A stretch of DNA of 64,000 bases from Comamonadaceae bacterium UBA4962 (GCA_002397315.1 DHAE01000008.1:211941-275940); one strand, 5' to 3'; counted from the stretch's first letter, positions 16,756-25,886 are shown. Translations and numbers: made by a program. The notes: generated from the letters alone by a model not told the origin.

Positions 16756-18192
16756 ATGCGCATCCGCCGAGCCACCAAGATCGTCGCCACCCTGGGGCCC
16801 GCGTCGAGCGATCCGGTCCTGCTCGAGCGGATGATCGCCATGGGCGTGAACGTGGTGCGGCTCAACTTCAGCCACGGCACGGCGCAGGACCACATCGACC
16901 GCGCCGAGAAGGTGCGCGCCGCGGCCCAGCGCGCGGGCCGCGAGGTGGCGATCATGGCGGACCTGCAGGGCCCCAAGATCCGCGTGGGCAAGTTCGCCGA
17001 GGGCAAGGTGTGGCTGGAGCCCGGCGCGGCCTTCGTGCTCGATGCGTCGCGCACCGAGCTGGGCGACGGGGCCGGCGTGGGCCTGGACTACAAGGAGCTG
17101 CCCCGCGACGTGCGGCCCGGCGACGTGCTGCTGCTCAATGACGGCCTCATCGTGCTCACGGTGAACGCGGTGCGCGGTGAACAGGTGCTCACCACCGTGC
17201 GCGTGGGCGGCGAGCTGTCCAACAACAAGGGCATCAACAAGCAGGGCGGCGGCCTCACGGCGCCCGCGCTCACGGCCAAGGACATGGAGGACATCAAGAC
17301 CGCCATGGGCTTCCAGGCCGACTACGTGGCCGTGAGCTTCCCCAAGAACGCCACCGACATGGAGATGGCGCGCCAGCTCTGCAACGTCGCTGCCGCCGAA
17401 TTCCGCCACAAGCCGGGCCTGATCGCGAAGATCGAGCGCGCCGAGGCCGTGCCGCGCCTGGAGGAGATCCTGCGCGTGTCCGACGGCATCATGGTCGCGC
17501 GCGGCGACCTGGCCGTCGAAGTGGGCAACGCCGCCGTGCCCGCGCTGCAGAAGAAGATGATCCGCATGGCGCGCGACATGGACAAGGTCGTCATCACCGC
17601 CACGCAGATGATGGAGAGCATGATCACCAACCCCGTGCCCACGCGTGCCGAGGTGAGCGACGTGGCCAACGCGGTGCTCGACGGCACCGACGCCGTGATG
17701 CTCAGCGCCGAGACGGCCGCCGGCCGCTATCCGCTGGAGACGGTGGAGGAAATGGCCAAGATCTGCGCCGCCGCCGAGGCCGCCGAAGACCCCGAGCGCG
17801 ATTCGGACTTCACGGGGCAGACGCTGGGCCGCATCGACCAGTCCATCGCCATGGGCGCGCTGTTCACGGCGCACCACCTCGGCGCCAAGGCGCTCGTGGC
17901 CCTGACGGACAGCGGCTCCACCGCGCTCTGGATGAGCCGCCACCGCATCCACATCCCGATCTACGCGCTGACCCCGAAGGTGGCGACGCAGCGCAAGATG
18001 GCGATGTACCGCAACGTGCGCCCGCTGCTCATGGACACGAGTGTGGACCGCGACACGGCCCTGGAGCAGGCCGAGGGCCACCTCAAGAGCCGCAACATCG
18101 TGCAGCAGGGCGACCTCTATGTGATCACCTGCGGAGAGCCGATGGGCGCGCCCGGCGGAACCAATATGCTGAAGATCTGCCGCGCCGGCTGA
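16756..18192 (+). CDS. pyk: Pyruvate kinase
   Basis: A 478-residue pyruvate kinase, producing pyruvate and ATP from phosphoenolpyruvate and ADP. Typical motifs are RRATKIVATLGPASSD at the start, RLNFSHGTAQDHIDRAE, the substrate/metal loop IMVARGDLAVEVG, and the signature TATQMMESMITNPVPTRAEVSDVANAV. Lys in LIAKIERAEAV is the catalytic base region. The C-terminal allosteric domain ends in GTNMLKI. The start at 16756 has AAGGAG 8-9 bases upstream. Its last 68 bases overlap the 3' end of the convergent PAP2 gene. Together with gapA, fba and tkt nearby it gives the lower glycolytic segment. Confidence 0.97.
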   Translation: MRIRRATKIVATLGPASSDPVLLERMIAMGVNVVRLNFSHGTAQDHIDRAEKVRAAAQRAGREVAIMADLQGPKIRVGKFAEGKVWLEPGAAFVLDASRTELGDGAGVGLDYKELPRDVRPGDVLLLNDGLIVLTVNAVRGEQVLTTVRVGGELSNNKGINKQGGGLTAPALTAKDMEDIKTAMGFQADYVAVSFPKNATDMEMARQLCNVAAAEFRHKPGLIAKIERAEAVPRLEEILRVSDGIMVARGDLAVEVGNAAVPALQKKMIRMARDMDKVVITATQMMESMITNPVPTRAEVSDVANAVLDGTDAVMLSAETAAGRYPLETVEEMAKICAAAEAAEDPERDSDFTGQTLGRIDQSIAMGALFTAHHLGAKALVALTDSGSTALWMSRHRIHIPIYALTPKVATQRKMAMYRNVRPLLMDTSVDRDTALEQAEGHLKSRNIVQQGDLYVITCGEPMGAPGGTNMLKICRAG

Positions 18193-18715
18193 TCCACGCC
18201 CGCACCATCCGCTGGGCGGGCCAGGCGCAGGCCACGCCCACCAGCGCACCGGCCACCACGTCCGACGGCATGTGCACGCCCAGGCACAGGCGGCTCCAGG
18301 CGACGGACGCCGCCACCCCGTAGGCCAGCCATCGCCAGACCGGCGGCGTGCCGCGTCCCAGGCCGCGCACGAAGCCGCGCGCCAGCGCGAAGGCCGCGGC
18401 CGCATGCATGCTCGGGAAGCCCGGGCGGGCCCCGTGCTCGATCCACTGCATCCCCAGGCCGAGCGCGGCCGGCCGGGGAATATGCACCAGCTCGCGGAAG
18501 CCCCGCACGGCGCACCACGCCAGCAGCATCGACAGCAGCCCGCAGACGGCGGCGCGGCGCGTGGCCGGCAGCCCGCGCGCGAGTTCCAGCAGCAGCAACA
18601 GGCCGGCGAACACGGGCAGGTCCTCCGACAGCCAGCGCGCGGCGGCGATGACGCCCGCCGGCGTGGCGGCCGTGGCGTTCAGCGCCAGGAAGAGGGTGGT
18701 GTCGAGGCCGTCCAT
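18125..18715 (-). CDS. PAP2-family membrane phosphatase (second of pair)
   Basis: A 196-residue integral membrane protein with the PAP2 (lipid phosphatase) motifs: RELVHIPRPAALG corresponds to KXXXXXXRP, GFPSMHAAAAFALA to PSGH (Ser-Met-His here), and SRLCLGVHMPSDVVAG to SRXXXXXHXXXD, with both catalytic His and the Asp present. Four to five hydrophobic helices are apparent. Substrates could be undecaprenyl pyrophosphate or lipid A phosphates. The start ATG at 18715 overlaps the preceding gene's stop by one base (TGATG), so the two PAP2 genes are coupled. The last 68 bases run antisense to the end of pyk, so the basic C-terminal tail is probably not functional sequence. Confidence 0.82.
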   Translation of the reverse strand: MDGLDTTLFLALNATAATPAGVIAAARWLSEDLPVFAGLLLLLELARGLPATRRAAVCGLLSMLLAWCAVRGFRELVHIPRPAALGLGMQWIEHGARPGFPSMHAAAAFALARGFVRGLGRGTPPVWRWLAYGVAASVAWSRLCLGVHMPSDVVAGALVGVACAWPAQRMVRAWISRRGRSSAYWFRRARPSALRR

Positions 18716-19470
18716 CACCGGCCCGCGTCGATGCCGTCGGGCAGCGGAGCGCCTGGCTGGGCGCGCAGGCGCCGCAGCGCGGCCATCGCCAGATCGCAGG
18801 CCCAGCCCGTGGTCCAGCACAGCCAGGCCGTCCACAGCGTGTGGCTCATGAAGTGCGCACCGCGCGCCTGCTGCGCCAGTCCGAGCGTGAAGCCCGCGGC
18901 GAGCGAGGCGGCCAGCCACCAGCGGGCCACGCGCGGCAGCCGGCGGCGCAGCGGGAAGTAGCCGCCGAGGAACGCGAAGCCGGCAGCGGCATGGCCCGCC
19001 GGGAAGCAATGGCCGCCGCCGCCGTCGAACACGCCGTGCGACCAGTGCGAGACGTACCGGGCCACGCCGCCGAACTCGGCCAGGTCCCATGGGCAGCTGG
19101 TGGCGCTGGCCCGTTTGAAGACCGCGATCACGGCGAGCGCGAGCAGGGCGCTGGCCGCCATCTGCATGCGGTCCGCGGTGGCGAGCCGGCGCATCCAGCC
19201 CACCGGCCACCACACCGAGGCGGCCAGCAGCACCATCAGCACCCAGCCCGCGCGCCGCGCGTCCTCGTGCATCACGGCCACGAAGAACCAGTCGTCGCGC
19301 AGCGGGAACCCGCCGGCGTTGCCGAAGATGCGCGCGAGCGCGGTATCGAACGCGGTGGCGTCCCAGGCGGCGATGAGGCCCAGGCAGGCCAGGGTCCAGA
19401 ACAGGGTGCCCGCCGACCCTCGGAGGGTGGCGGGGGGCAGCGGGGCGGTGGAGGAGTGCGCGGAAAGCAT
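18715..19470 (-). CDS. PAP2-family lipid A phosphatase-like membrane protein
   Basis: A 251-residue membrane protein with PAP2 motifs KRASATSCPWD, GGHCFPAGHAAAGFAF and ARGAHFMSHTLWT; the spacing (HCFPAGHA and RGAHFMSH) is that of LpxE/LpxF- or LpxT-like lipid A phosphatases. Hydrophobic segments lie around residues 25-45, 75-90, 103-120, 160-175, 187-205 and 214-232. It is the first gene of a two-gene operon, divergent from a PmrA/PmrB-like two-component pair with a PmrA-box-like repeat 25 bases before its start codon. Removing or transferring lipid A phosphates changes sensitivity to cationic peptides; that role is inferred from family and context. Confidence 0.84.
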   Translation of the reverse strand: MLSAHSSTAPLPPATLRGSAGTLFWTLACLGLIAAWDATAFDTALARIFGNAGGFPLRDDWFFVAVMHEDARRAGWVLMVLLAASVWWPVGWMRRLATADRMQMAASALLALAVIAVFKRASATSCPWDLAEFGGVARYVSHWSHGVFDGGGGHCFPAGHAAAGFAFLGGYFPLRRRLPRVARWWLAASLAAGFTLGLAQQARGAHFMSHTLWTAWLCWTTGWACDLAMAALRRLRAQPGAPLPDGIDAGR

Positions 19471-19494
19471 GGAGCGCGACCTTAGGGAGCGCGC

Positions 19495-19511
19495 ATTAAC
19501 GCCGTCTTAAT
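19495..19511 (+). promoter_or_regulatory. PmrA/QseB-type box between PAP2 operon and two-component system
   Basis: The 17 bases ATTAAC-GCCGT-CTTAAT form two direct half-sites with an 11-base period, matching the PmrA (BasR) consensus YTTAAT-N5-YTTAAT apart from changes at the outer base positions of the first half-site. It lies in the 139-base divergent gap, 25 bases before the PAP2 gene and 98 bases before the response regulator. Autoregulation and control of the phosphatases are inferred. Confidence 0.55.
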
Positions 19512-19609
19512 GACCCCACGGCACGCTCCGCTTCGGCTCCCCGGGCGCTCGCAGCACCACGCCCTGCGGATGGGTGGCGCCGCGCCGCGGGCACCGCCAC
19601 AATCGCGCC

Positions 19610-20305
19610 ATGAGAATCCTCGTAGTCGAAGACGATGACGGCATCGCCGCGGGCCTGCGGGCCAACCTGCAGCAGCGCGGCTATGCGGTGGACGTGTGCG
19701 GCGGCATCGCCCCGGCCTGGAGCGCACTGCGGACCGAGCGGTTCGACGCCGTCCTGCTGGACCTGGGCCTGCCCGACGGCGACGGCGGCGAACTGCTCAC
19801 GCGCCTGCGCGCGGCGCCGCCCGCCGCGCCGGGCCAGCCGGGCAAGCTGCCGGACCCCGCCACGCCCGTGCTCATCCTGACCGCGCGCGACCAGGTGCGC
19901 CAGCGCATCGCCGGACTGGACCAGGGCGCGGACGACTACCTGGCCAAGCCGTTCGACGTGGACGAACTGGAAGCGCGCCTGCGCGCCCTGCTGCGCCGCG
20001 CCGCGGGGCGCGCCTCGCCCGTGATCCGCGTGCACGACATCGAACTCGATCCGGCGGCGCGCACCGTGCGGCGTGCCGGGCAGCCGGTGGAGATGTCGCC
20101 GCGCGAATTCTCCGTGCTGCTGGTGCTGCTCGACGCCCGCGGGCGCGTGCTCTCGCGCCAGCAGATCGAGGAGCGCCTCTACAACTGGCAGAGCGGGGTG
20201 GAGAGCAACGCCATCGAGGTGCACATCCACCACCTGCGCAAGAAGCTCGGCAGCGAGCGCATCCAGACCATGCGCGGCGTGGGCTACTTCGTTCCGTGGG
20301 AGTGA
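19610..20305 (+). CDS. OmpR-family response regulator (PmrA/QseB-like)
   Basis: A 231-residue response regulator. The receiver domain has the acidic pair EDDD near residue 8, the phosphorylated Asp51 in LLDLGLPDGDG, Thr in LTARD and Lys in LAKPFD. A winged-helix DNA-binding domain occupies about residues 132-231 (PVEMSPREFSVLLVLLDARG, VESNAIEVHIHHLRKKLG, TMRGVGYFV). An Ala/Pro-rich insertion (residues 73-87) separates the last receiver strands. It is followed nine bases later by its sensor kinase gene. The similarity to PmrA/QseB and the PmrA-like box beside it suggest control of lipid A phosphatases; the inducing signal is unknown. Confidence 0.9.
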   Translation: MRILVVEDDDGIAAGLRANLQQRGYAVDVCGGIAPAWSALRTERFDAVLLDLGLPDGDGGELLTRLRAAPPAAPGQPGKLPDPATPVLILTARDQVRQRIAGLDQGADDYLAKPFDVDELEARLRALLRRAAGRASPVIRVHDIELDPAARTVRRAGQPVEMSPREFSVLLVLLDARGRVLSRQQIEERLYNWQSGVESNAIEVHIHHLRKKLGSERIQTMRGVGYFVPWE

Positions 20306-20313
20306 CCGGCGCC

Positions 20314-21741
20314 ATGGCCCCCGCACCACCGCGCGCCGCCGCGCGCATTCCCTCCCTCACGCGCCGCCTGGTGCTCTGGACGCTCGGCGCGCTGCTGGTC
20401 GTGTGGGCCACCTTCGTCGGCATGGCCTACCTCACCGGCATCGAGGAAGCCGACGAGCTCACCGACGGCCACGTCGCCAGCGTCGCGGCCCTGCTGCTCA
20501 ACCTGCGGCCCGGCGAGACGGTGGACCCGGCCGATGCCATCCAGCGCGCCCCCACGCCCTGGCTGCGGGCGCACGACTACCAGCAGTCGCTGAAAGTCGT
20601 GCAGTGGGATGCCGACGGCCGCATGCTCTCGCACAGCGGCGAGGCCCCGCTGCCGCCCTTCGACGTGCCCGAGGGCTTCGCCACCCTGCACCTGGGGCAG
20701 AAGTCCACGCCCTGGCGCAGCTTCTCGCAATGGGACGGCCCGCGCTCGCGCAAGGTGGCCGTGCTGCTCGACATGGAGGAGCGCGACGACCTCGCCGAGG
20801 ACATCGCCGCGCAGATGGTGCAGCCCGGCCTGTGGCTGCTGCCCGTGGTGATGCTGGTGCTGGGCTTCGCGGTGCGGCGCGGCCTGCGGCCGCTCTACAC
20901 CCTGTCGCACGACGTGGCCGCGCTGGACGTGGCCGGCGCCGGGCGCCTGTCCACCGGCGAGACGCCGCGCGAGTTCGAATCGGTCGTCGCATCGATCAAC
21001 ACGCTGCTCGACCGCCAGCAGGAGGCACTGGTGCGCGAGCGCCGCCTGGCCAACGAGGTGGCGCACGAATTGCGCACGCCGCTGTCGTCCATCGTGCTGC
21101 AGGCCCGGGCGCTGGGCGGCGGCCTGGACGGCCCGGCCCAGGCGGAGGCGCTCGCGCGCATCGGCCAGGACGCCCTGCGCGCCGGCCACGTTCTGAATCA
21201 GCTGCTGGCGCTGGCGCGGGCCAGCCGCACGCGGCTGCACGAGCTGGAGGCGGAGGTCGACCTCGCCGAACTCGCGCGCGCCGTCGCCGCCGATTTCGCG
21301 CAGGCTGCCTGGCAGCACGGCGCCGCGCTGGGCGTGGCGGCCGACGTTCCCGTGCCCGTGCGCGGCAACGCCGTGCTGCTCGACATGGCGCTGCGCAACC
21401 TGGTGGAGAACGCGCTGCGCCACACGCCCCTCGGCACGCGCGTGGAGATCCAGGCCGGCCCCCTGGGCGCGGGCGGCGGCTGGCTGCAGGTCTGCGACGA
21501 CGGCCGGCGTGCCCCGGACGCCGTGCCCGCCTCCCGCCCGCCGGACGCGGCGGACGACAAAGCCCGCGGCGCCGCTCCCGCCCGCGCGCCGGTGGACAGC
21601 CTGCACCTGGGCCACGAGATCATTGCCCGCGTGGCCGAGGCGCACGGCGGCCGCTTCGCGGAAGCGTCGGCGCCCCTGCCTTTCACGACGTGTTACCGGG
21701 TGGAACTGCGCACCGCCGCGGGGGCGGGTGCCCCCGGCTAA
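20314..21741 (+). CDS. Sensor histidine kinase (PmrB/QseC-like) with degenerate ATP-lid motifs
   Basis: A 475-residue membrane kinase partnered with the preceding regulator. TM1 spans about residues 18-40 and TM2 about 171-188, enclosing a 130-residue periplasmic sensor region. The dimerisation box has His251 in NEVAHELRTPLSSI. The N box ALRNLVENALRHTP is normal, but the G1 motif reads CDDGRRAP instead of DXGXG, a 30-residue Ala/Pro-rich stretch replaces the ATP lid, and G2 is LHLGHEII rather than GLGL. Such changes occur in some QseC-type kinases, so activity may be retained. A GTG at 20302 overlapping the regulator's stop is an alternative start. Confidence 0.86.
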   Translation: MAPAPPRAAARIPSLTRRLVLWTLGALLVVWATFVGMAYLTGIEEADELTDGHVASVAALLLNLRPGETVDPADAIQRAPTPWLRAHDYQQSLKVVQWDADGRMLSHSGEAPLPPFDVPEGFATLHLGQKSTPWRSFSQWDGPRSRKVAVLLDMEERDDLAEDIAAQMVQPGLWLLPVVMLVLGFAVRRGLRPLYTLSHDVAALDVAGAGRLSTGETPREFESVVASINTLLDRQQEALVRERRLANEVAHELRTPLSSIVLQARALGGGLDGPAQAEALARIGQDALRAGHVLNQLLALARASRTRLHELEAEVDLAELARAVAADFAQAAWQHGAALGVAADVPVPVRGNAVLLDMALRNLVENALRHTPLGTRVEIQAGPLGAGGGWLQVCDDGRRAPDAVPASRPPDAADDKARGAAPARAPVDSLHLGHEIIARVAEAHGGRFAEASAPLPFTTCYRVELRTAAGAGAPG

Positions 21742-21855
21742 AATGTTCCGGTTACGAAGCGGTTACCACCGCCGGCCCGCCGAGAATGACCCGGCCCGCC
21801 GTGCTCTCTGCACGGGCCGGGCGCTCCATCCCCACCCTTGAATGGAACCACCCCC

Positions 21856-22920
21856 ATGCCTCTCGTCTCGATGCGCGAAATGCTCGACCATGCCGCCGAA
21901 AACCGCTACGGCATTCCCGCCTTCAACGTCAACAACCTGGAGCAGGTGCAGGCAGTGATGGCGGCGGCCGACGAAGTCGGCGCCCCGGTGATCCTGCAGG
22001 CCAGCGCGGGCGCACGCAAGTACGCCGGCGAGCCCTTCATCAAGCACCTGATCCTGGCCGCGACCGAGATGTACCCCCACATCCCGCTGGTGATGCACCA
22101 GGACCACGGCACCAGCCCCGAGGTGTGCCAGGGCGCGCTGAACCTGGGCTTCGGCTCGGTGATGATGGACGGCTCCCTGATGTCCGACGGCAAGACGCCG
22201 TCCTCGTTCGACTACAACGTCGACGTCACGCAGAAGGTCGTGGCGATGGCCCACAAGGTCGGCGCGACGGTGGAAGGCGAACTCGGCTGCCTGGGCAACC
22301 TGGAAACCGGCGATGCCGGCGAGGAAGACGGCATCGGCGCCGAGGGCAAGCTGGACCACAGCCAGATGCTGACCGACCCCGAGGAGGCCGCGCAGTTCGT
22401 GCAGGCCACGCAGCTCGACGCGCTGGCGATCGCCATCGGCACCAGCCACGGCGCCTACAAGTTCAGCCGCCCGCCCACGGGCGACATCCTGGCGATCAGC
22501 CGCGTGAAGGAAATCCACGCCCGCATCCCCAACACCCATCTGGTGATGCACGGCTCGTCCTCCGTGCCGCAGGAGCTGCTGGCCATCATCAACCAGTACG
22601 GCGGCAAGATCAAGGAAACCTACGGCGTGCCGGTGCAGGAGATCCAGGAAGCCATCAAGTACGGCGTGCGCAAGATCAACATCGACACCGACATCCGCCT
22701 CGCGATGACCGGCGCGGTGCGCAAGTTCCTGGCCGAGAACCCCGACAAGTTCGATGCCCGCGAATGGCTCAAGCCGGCCCGCGAAGCCGCCAAGCAGATC
22801 TGCAAGCAGCGCTACGTCGAGTTCGGCTGCGAAGGCCAGGGCGCGAAGATCAAGGGCCGCAGCCTGCAGGACATGGCCGGCCTCTACGCCTCGGGCGCGC
22901 TGGCCCAGGTCGTGAACTGA
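21856..22920 (+). CDS. fba: Class II fructose-bisphosphate aldolase (Calvin-cycle subtype)
   Basis: A 354-residue zinc aldolase, reversibly cleaving fructose 1,6-bisphosphate. MPLVSMREMLDHAAENRYGI is the usual N-terminus. Zinc and substrate residues lie in HQDHGTSPE (residues 81-89), VEGELGCLG, GTSHGAYKF and HGSSSVPQE; IDTDIRLAMTGAVRK is the phosphate-binding segment. This longer form with a 100-residue distinct C-terminal half is the subtype that also serves sedoheptulose bisphosphate in autotrophs. ATG 21856 fits the family start better than a TTG 18 bases upstream. It sits 114 bases after the kinase gene with no clear terminator between. Confidence 0.95.
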   Translation: MPLVSMREMLDHAAENRYGIPAFNVNNLEQVQAVMAAADEVGAPVILQASAGARKYAGEPFIKHLILAATEMYPHIPLVMHQDHGTSPEVCQGALNLGFGSVMMDGSLMSDGKTPSSFDYNVDVTQKVVAMAHKVGATVEGELGCLGNLETGDAGEEDGIGAEGKLDHSQMLTDPEEAAQFVQATQLDALAIAIGTSHGAYKFSRPPTGDILAISRVKEIHARIPNTHLVMHGSSSVPQELLAIINQYGGKIKETYGVPVQEIQEAIKYGVRKINIDTDIRLAMTGAVRKFLAENPDKFDAREWLKPAREAAKQICKQRYVEFGCEGQGAKIKGRSLQDMAGLYASGALAQVVN

Positions 22921-23086
22921 GCCGGCTCCCGACGCGGGCCCGCCTGCATCCGGCCGGGCGGGGCCGGTGCGGCGGGTTCGGGTTAAGCTTCCCGTTTTGC
23001 CGCCGGGCCGGGGCCGCGCCAACGGCGCTCCCGCGTCCGGGCGTGTCCGCGGTCCTTCCGCCTTCTTTTGTGAGCCGCCCGTCCCC

Positions 23087-23959
23087 GTGAAAAAGCCGTC
23101 CTTCCCGTTCCTGCCCGCGCGCGCGGGCCGGTCCCTTCCGACCGTCGCCGCTGCCGCCGTCCTGCTGGCCCTCGCGGCCTGCGCGCCGGTGCAGCCTTCG
23201 CTTCCGCACGTGGGCCGCGCCCAGGTCGAAATGCCGGCCGGCGACTGGGAAGTGCTGCAGCGCGGCCATTTCGTGGTCGACGTGCTGCCCGACGACGTCG
23301 CCGACAACCTGCCGATGGACACCACCATCTTCGGCCTGCGCGGCCCCGGCAAGGACCGGCCGCTGCTCGCCCTGGTGTTCGTGCAGACCAACGCCACCAA
23401 CTACCCGCGCGACACCACGCTCTGGACGCTGCCCTGCCGGCCGCAGGACGGGGTGTTCGTGGAGGACTTCACCCGCGGCAGCCCGGCCCGCGCCGACTGC
23501 CTGCGCTACCGGCGCCGCGCCGACACGGCCGACTACCTCGCGCGCAACCGCCCCGCCGTCTCGCAGTGGATGGCGCAGCAGAAGCTCTCGCCCGGCGTGC
23601 CGTACTCGCACGTGCTGTACCGCTACGCCAACGACGGCGGCGCCTTCATCTCGGTGGACGTGGTGGCTTCCCAGAGCCTGCTGCGCCCCGAGACGCACAC
23701 CAACGACGAATTCCTCCTGGCCGGGCGTCCGGCTTTCAAATGGAGCCGCGAGCTGGCGGACGCCGCGCGCCTGAGCGTCTCGATGATGGACGGACGCTTC
23801 ATCTTTCCGGCGTTCCCGGTGCCGATCAAGGACCCTGCGGCTCCCGCCACTTCTGGGGCCCCCGCTGCGGCCCCCGCCGTCCCCGTGGTTCCTGCGGTAC
23901 CGGCGACTCCCGCCGTCCCCGTGGTTCCTGCCGCTCCTGCGGCCCCCGTGGTGCAGTGA
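23087..23959 (+). CDS. Uncharacterised lipoprotein with Pro/Ala/Val-rich tail
   Basis: A 290-residue predicted lipoprotein. The signal peptide ends at the lipobox LALAAC (Cys32). The central part (GDWEVLQRGHFVVDVLPDDVAD, LRGPGKDRPLLALVFVQTNATNYPRD) contains strands and three further cysteines but matches no family I recognise. From about residue 250 the sequence becomes repeats of VPVVPA/PAPAVP-like units, perhaps a flexible wall-spanning linker. The start is GTG at 23087 (MKKPSF, basic n-region). It lies between fba and fadD, each separated by more than 160 bases, and seems to be transcribed alone. The envelope location is the only confident statement. Confidence 0.72.
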   Translation: MKKPSFPFLPARAGRSLPTVAAAAVLLALAACAPVQPSLPHVGRAQVEMPAGDWEVLQRGHFVVDVLPDDVADNLPMDTTIFGLRGPGKDRPLLALVFVQTNATNYPRDTTLWTLPCRPQDGVFVEDFTRGSPARADCLRYRRRADTADYLARNRPAVSQWMAQQKLSPGVPYSHVLYRYANDGGAFISVDVVASQSLLRPETHTNDEFLLAGRPAFKWSRELADAARLSVSMMDGRFIFPAFPVPIKDPAAPATSGAPAAAPAVPVVPAVPATPAVPVVPAAPAAPVVQ

Positions 23960-24181
23960 GCGCCCACTGAGGCAGCGCTACCCCGGGGCAGCGCGTGCCG
24001 GTGAGCCGCGGCACGGATCGTGCGGAGAGTGGGCGCCGCGCACTGCCCGGATCCGGAGGCACACTGCGCGATGATGCGTACAGGAATTCCCTAGGGGTAA
24101 GCCCATCCACGCCCAGGCGGCCGGGCCGACGAGAATGCGGATTCTTTTTTCTTGTAACAGCAGGTTCTGGAGACATACAGC

Positions 24182-25867
24182 ATGAACGACCGTCCGTGGC
24201 TTGCCGCGTACCCCGAGGGCGTACCGGCCGACATCGATCCGGCGCAGTACCCGTCGCTCGTCGCCCTGATGGAGGAGGCCTTCCAGAAGCATGCCGACCG
24301 CACGGCCTACAGCTTCATGGGCAAGGACATCAGCTTCGCGCAGACCGAGGTGCAGAGCCGCCAGCTGGCCGCCTACCTGCAGGGGCTCGGGCTCGCGCGC
24401 GGCGACCGCGTGGCGGTGATGATGCCCAACGTGCCGCAGTACCCGGTCGCCATCGCGGCCATCCTGCGCGCCGGCTTCGTGGCCGTGAACGTGAACCCGC
24501 TCTACACCCCGCGTGAACTCGAACACCAGCTCAAGGACTCGGGCGCGAAGGCGATCATCATCGTGGAGAACTTCGCCGCCACGCTGCAGGCCTGCATCGG
24601 CGCGACGCAGGTGCAGCACGTGGTGCTCTGCGCCATGGGCGACCAGCTGGGCCTGCTCAAGGGCCTGGTCGTGAACTACGTGGTGCGCAAGGTCAAGAAG
24701 CTGGTGCCGGCCTTCTCGCTGCCGGGCGCCGTGCGCTTCAACGACGCGGTCGCCAAGGGCGCGCGCGGCACCCTGCAGAAGCCCGACCTGCGGCCCGACG
24801 ACGTCGCGCTGCTGCAGTACACGGGCGGCACCACCGGGGTCTCCAAGGGCGCCGTGCTGCTGCACCGCAACCTGATCGCCAACGTGCTGCAGTCGGAGGC
24901 CTGGAACGAGCCCGCGATGCGCAAGATCCCGGAGGGCGTGCAGCCCGCGAGCGTCTGCGCGCTGCCGCTCTACCATATCTTCGCGTTCACCGCGAACATG
25001 ATGCTGGCCATGCGCACCGGCGCCAAGACCATCCTGATCCCCAACCCGCGCGACCTCGCCGCGGTGCTCAAGGAGCTCTCGAACCACACCTTCCACAGCT
25101 TCCCGGCCGTGAACACGCTCTTCAACGGCCTGGCCAACCACCCGGACTTCAACACGGTGGACTGGAAGAACCTGAAAGTGTCGGTGGGCGGCGGCATGGC
25201 CGTGCAGAGCGCGGTGGCGCGCCTCTGGCTCGAGAAGACCGGCTGCCCCATCTGCGAGGGCTACGGCCTGTCGGAGACCAGCCCCTCGGCGAGCTGCAAT
25301 CCCGTGACGACAAAGGAGTACACCGGCACCATCGGCGTGCCCCTGCCCAGCACCCGCATGAAGCTCATCGACGACGAGGGCCGCACGATCACCGAGCCCG
25401 GCCGCGCCGGCGAGATCGTCATCCACGGCCCGCAGGTCATGGCCGGCTACTGGCAGCGCCCCGACGAGACGGCCAAGGTCATGACCGAGGACGGCTACTT
25501 CAAGACCGGCGACATCGGCACCATGGACGAGCGCGGTTTCTTCAAGATCGTGGACCGCAAGAAGGACATGGTGCTGGTCAGCGGCTTCAACGTCTACCCG
25601 AACGAAGTGGAAGACGTGGTGGCCGCGCTGCCGGGCGTGATGGAATGCGCGGTGGTGGGCGTGCCCGACGAGAAGACCGGCGAGGCCGTGAAGCTCGTGA
25701 TCGTCAAGAAGGACCCGGAACTCACCGAAGCCCAGGTGCGCGAGTTCTGCAAGTCCAACCTCACCGGCTACAAGCAGCCGCGCCTGATCGAGTTCCGCGA
25801 ATCGCTGCCCAAGACGCCCGTGGGCAAGATCCTGCGCCGCGAACTGCGCGACAGCAGGAAGGCCTGA
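24182..25867 (+). CDS. fadD: Long-chain fatty acid-CoA ligase
   Basis: A 561-residue acyl-CoA synthetase of the ANL superfamily: it activates fatty acids through an acyl-adenylate to the CoA thioester, the entry step of beta-oxidation. The AMP-binding P-loop YTGGTTGVSKGA lies at residues 213-224, the A5 motif EGYGLSETSP near 360, DGYFKTGDIG near 440, DRKKDMVLVSGFNVYPNEVE near 460-480 (the fatty acid gate/linker), and the catalytic Lys in TPVGKILRREL near the end. Length equals E. coli FadD. The start has GGAGAC upstream. A strong terminator follows 19 bases after the stop. No beta-oxidation genes are adjacent. Confidence 0.95.
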   Translation: MNDRPWLAAYPEGVPADIDPAQYPSLVALMEEAFQKHADRTAYSFMGKDISFAQTEVQSRQLAAYLQGLGLARGDRVAVMMPNVPQYPVAIAAILRAGFVAVNVNPLYTPRELEHQLKDSGAKAIIIVENFAATLQACIGATQVQHVVLCAMGDQLGLLKGLVVNYVVRKVKKLVPAFSLPGAVRFNDAVAKGARGTLQKPDLRPDDVALLQYTGGTTGVSKGAVLLHRNLIANVLQSEAWNEPAMRKIPEGVQPASVCALPLYHIFAFTANMMLAMRTGAKTILIPNPRDLAAVLKELSNHTFHSFPAVNTLFNGLANHPDFNTVDWKNLKVSVGGGMAVQSAVARLWLEKTGCPICEGYGLSETSPSASCNPVTTKEYTGTIGVPLPSTRMKLIDDEGRTITEPGRAGEIVIHGPQVMAGYWQRPDETAKVMTEDGYFKTGDIGTMDERGFFKIVDRKKDMVLVSGFNVYPNEVEDVVAALPGVMECAVVGVPDEKTGEAVKLVIVKKDPELTEAQVREFCKSNLTGYKQPRLIEFRESLPKTPVGKILRRELRDSRKA

Positions 25868-25886
25868 CCGGGCCGCTGATGCAACG

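Noticed and set aside
24120..24160. AGAAT/ATTCT stem followed by T residues before fadD as a terminator
   Set aside because: The stem is only five pairs, A/T-rich and lies within the likely fadD leader; support is too weak.
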